The position numbers and the translations under genes are program-made. The notes beneath the pieces are model-generated. The model made no database searches and was not told where the DNA came from. It worked only from the letters and a program-made list of their open reading frames with translations. DNA of 31,273 nucleotides from positions 1 through 31,273 of the forward strand of contig JAVKSM010000023.1 of the NCBI GenBank assembly GCA_039583705.1, read 5' to 3'. Below are positions 31,223-31,273 of this stretch, piece after piece (within the stretch, counting starts at the first letter, position 1; every line of letters begins with the position of its first letter). The stretch comes from JAVKSM01 sp039583705. Its GTDB lineage: Bacteria; Actinomycetota; Actinomycetes; Mycobacteriales; Pseudonocardiaceae.

Positions 31223-31273
31223 GTGACCGTCCTGGAACTCGGTGTCCCGGCCGTGCCACGGCCCACCCCGGCC
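31223..31273 (+). CDS. First 17 codons of an unidentified gene leaving the window
   Basis: GTG 31223 opens a frame that stays open to the window edge and reads VTVLELGVPAVPRPTPA. TAGTCT (31210-31215) ends 7 nt upstream, the leaderless pattern used elsewhere in this window. The fragment is too short to identify; the xLGxPxxPxP..A beginning recalls IspG N-termini, but this is only a hint. Confidence 0.35.
   Translation, partial: MTVLELGVPAVPRPTPA

Overview
The window is GC-rich actinobacterial chromosome. Gene content and layout suggest a relative of Pseudonocardia or another Pseudonocardiales. Evidence for this: a SepH division protein, a Mycobacterium-type SerC, two citrate synthase paralogues, actinobacterial DUF families (DUF3027, DUF2530, DUF2771), frequent GTG starts, and several starts preceded by a -10-like TANNNT box only 6-8 nt upstream and no Shine-Dalgarno, the usual look of leaderless actinobacterial genes. 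The gene set (gltA, pdxH, citA, serC, sepH, small membrane protein, MFS/DUF2771, cold-shock protein, FadE10-like dehydrogenase) resembles, from memory, the Rv0871-Rv0896 neighbourhood of M. tuberculosis read in reverse, so most of the window looks like conserved core chromosome.

Layout. 1-2.0 kb: 5' part of mtnA (methionine salvage) divergent from a gamma-glutamylcyclotransferase-like gene, a BldC/MerR-like DNA-binding protein, and a 51-codon Arg-rich small ORF behind a palindrome and a hairpin leader. 2.1-9.6 kb: central metabolism, with citrate synthase (gltA), a PfkB sugar kinase, a TenA-like protein, PNP oxidase (pdxH), citrate synthase 2 (citA), a SEC-C protein that appears frameshifted, and phosphoserine aminotransferase (serC). 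9.6-17.4 kb: a 17-bp tandem repeat, sepH, a small membrane protein, a GCS2-type ligase, an MFS exporter with an almost perfect iron box at its 3' end, a membrane-anchored protein, a VOC protein and an ammonium transporter.

17.45-19.7 kb is the only accessory-looking stretch. It has visibly lower GC and AT-ending codons. It holds a headless gene tail, an intact 428-aa protein whose C-terminus looks like an ImmA/IrrE metallopeptidase that has lost its HExxH motif, and the wreck of an AAA-ATPase/TOPRIM (OLD-like) gene. I read it as the remains of a horizontally acquired, possibly defence-related module.

19.8-31.3 kb returns to core-like genes: an AzgA-type purine permease, DUF2530, a large sacsin/Hsp90-type ATPase translationally coupled to DUF3027, a glutamine cyclotransferase, a second MFS protein, a DUF2771 lipoprotein, a CspB-like cold-shock protein, an HTH-TOBE protein, a FadE10-like dehydrogenase, a structured intergenic region, and the first 17 codons of a gene that leaves the window. 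No tRNA, rRNA, CRISPR array or intact insertion sequence was seen.
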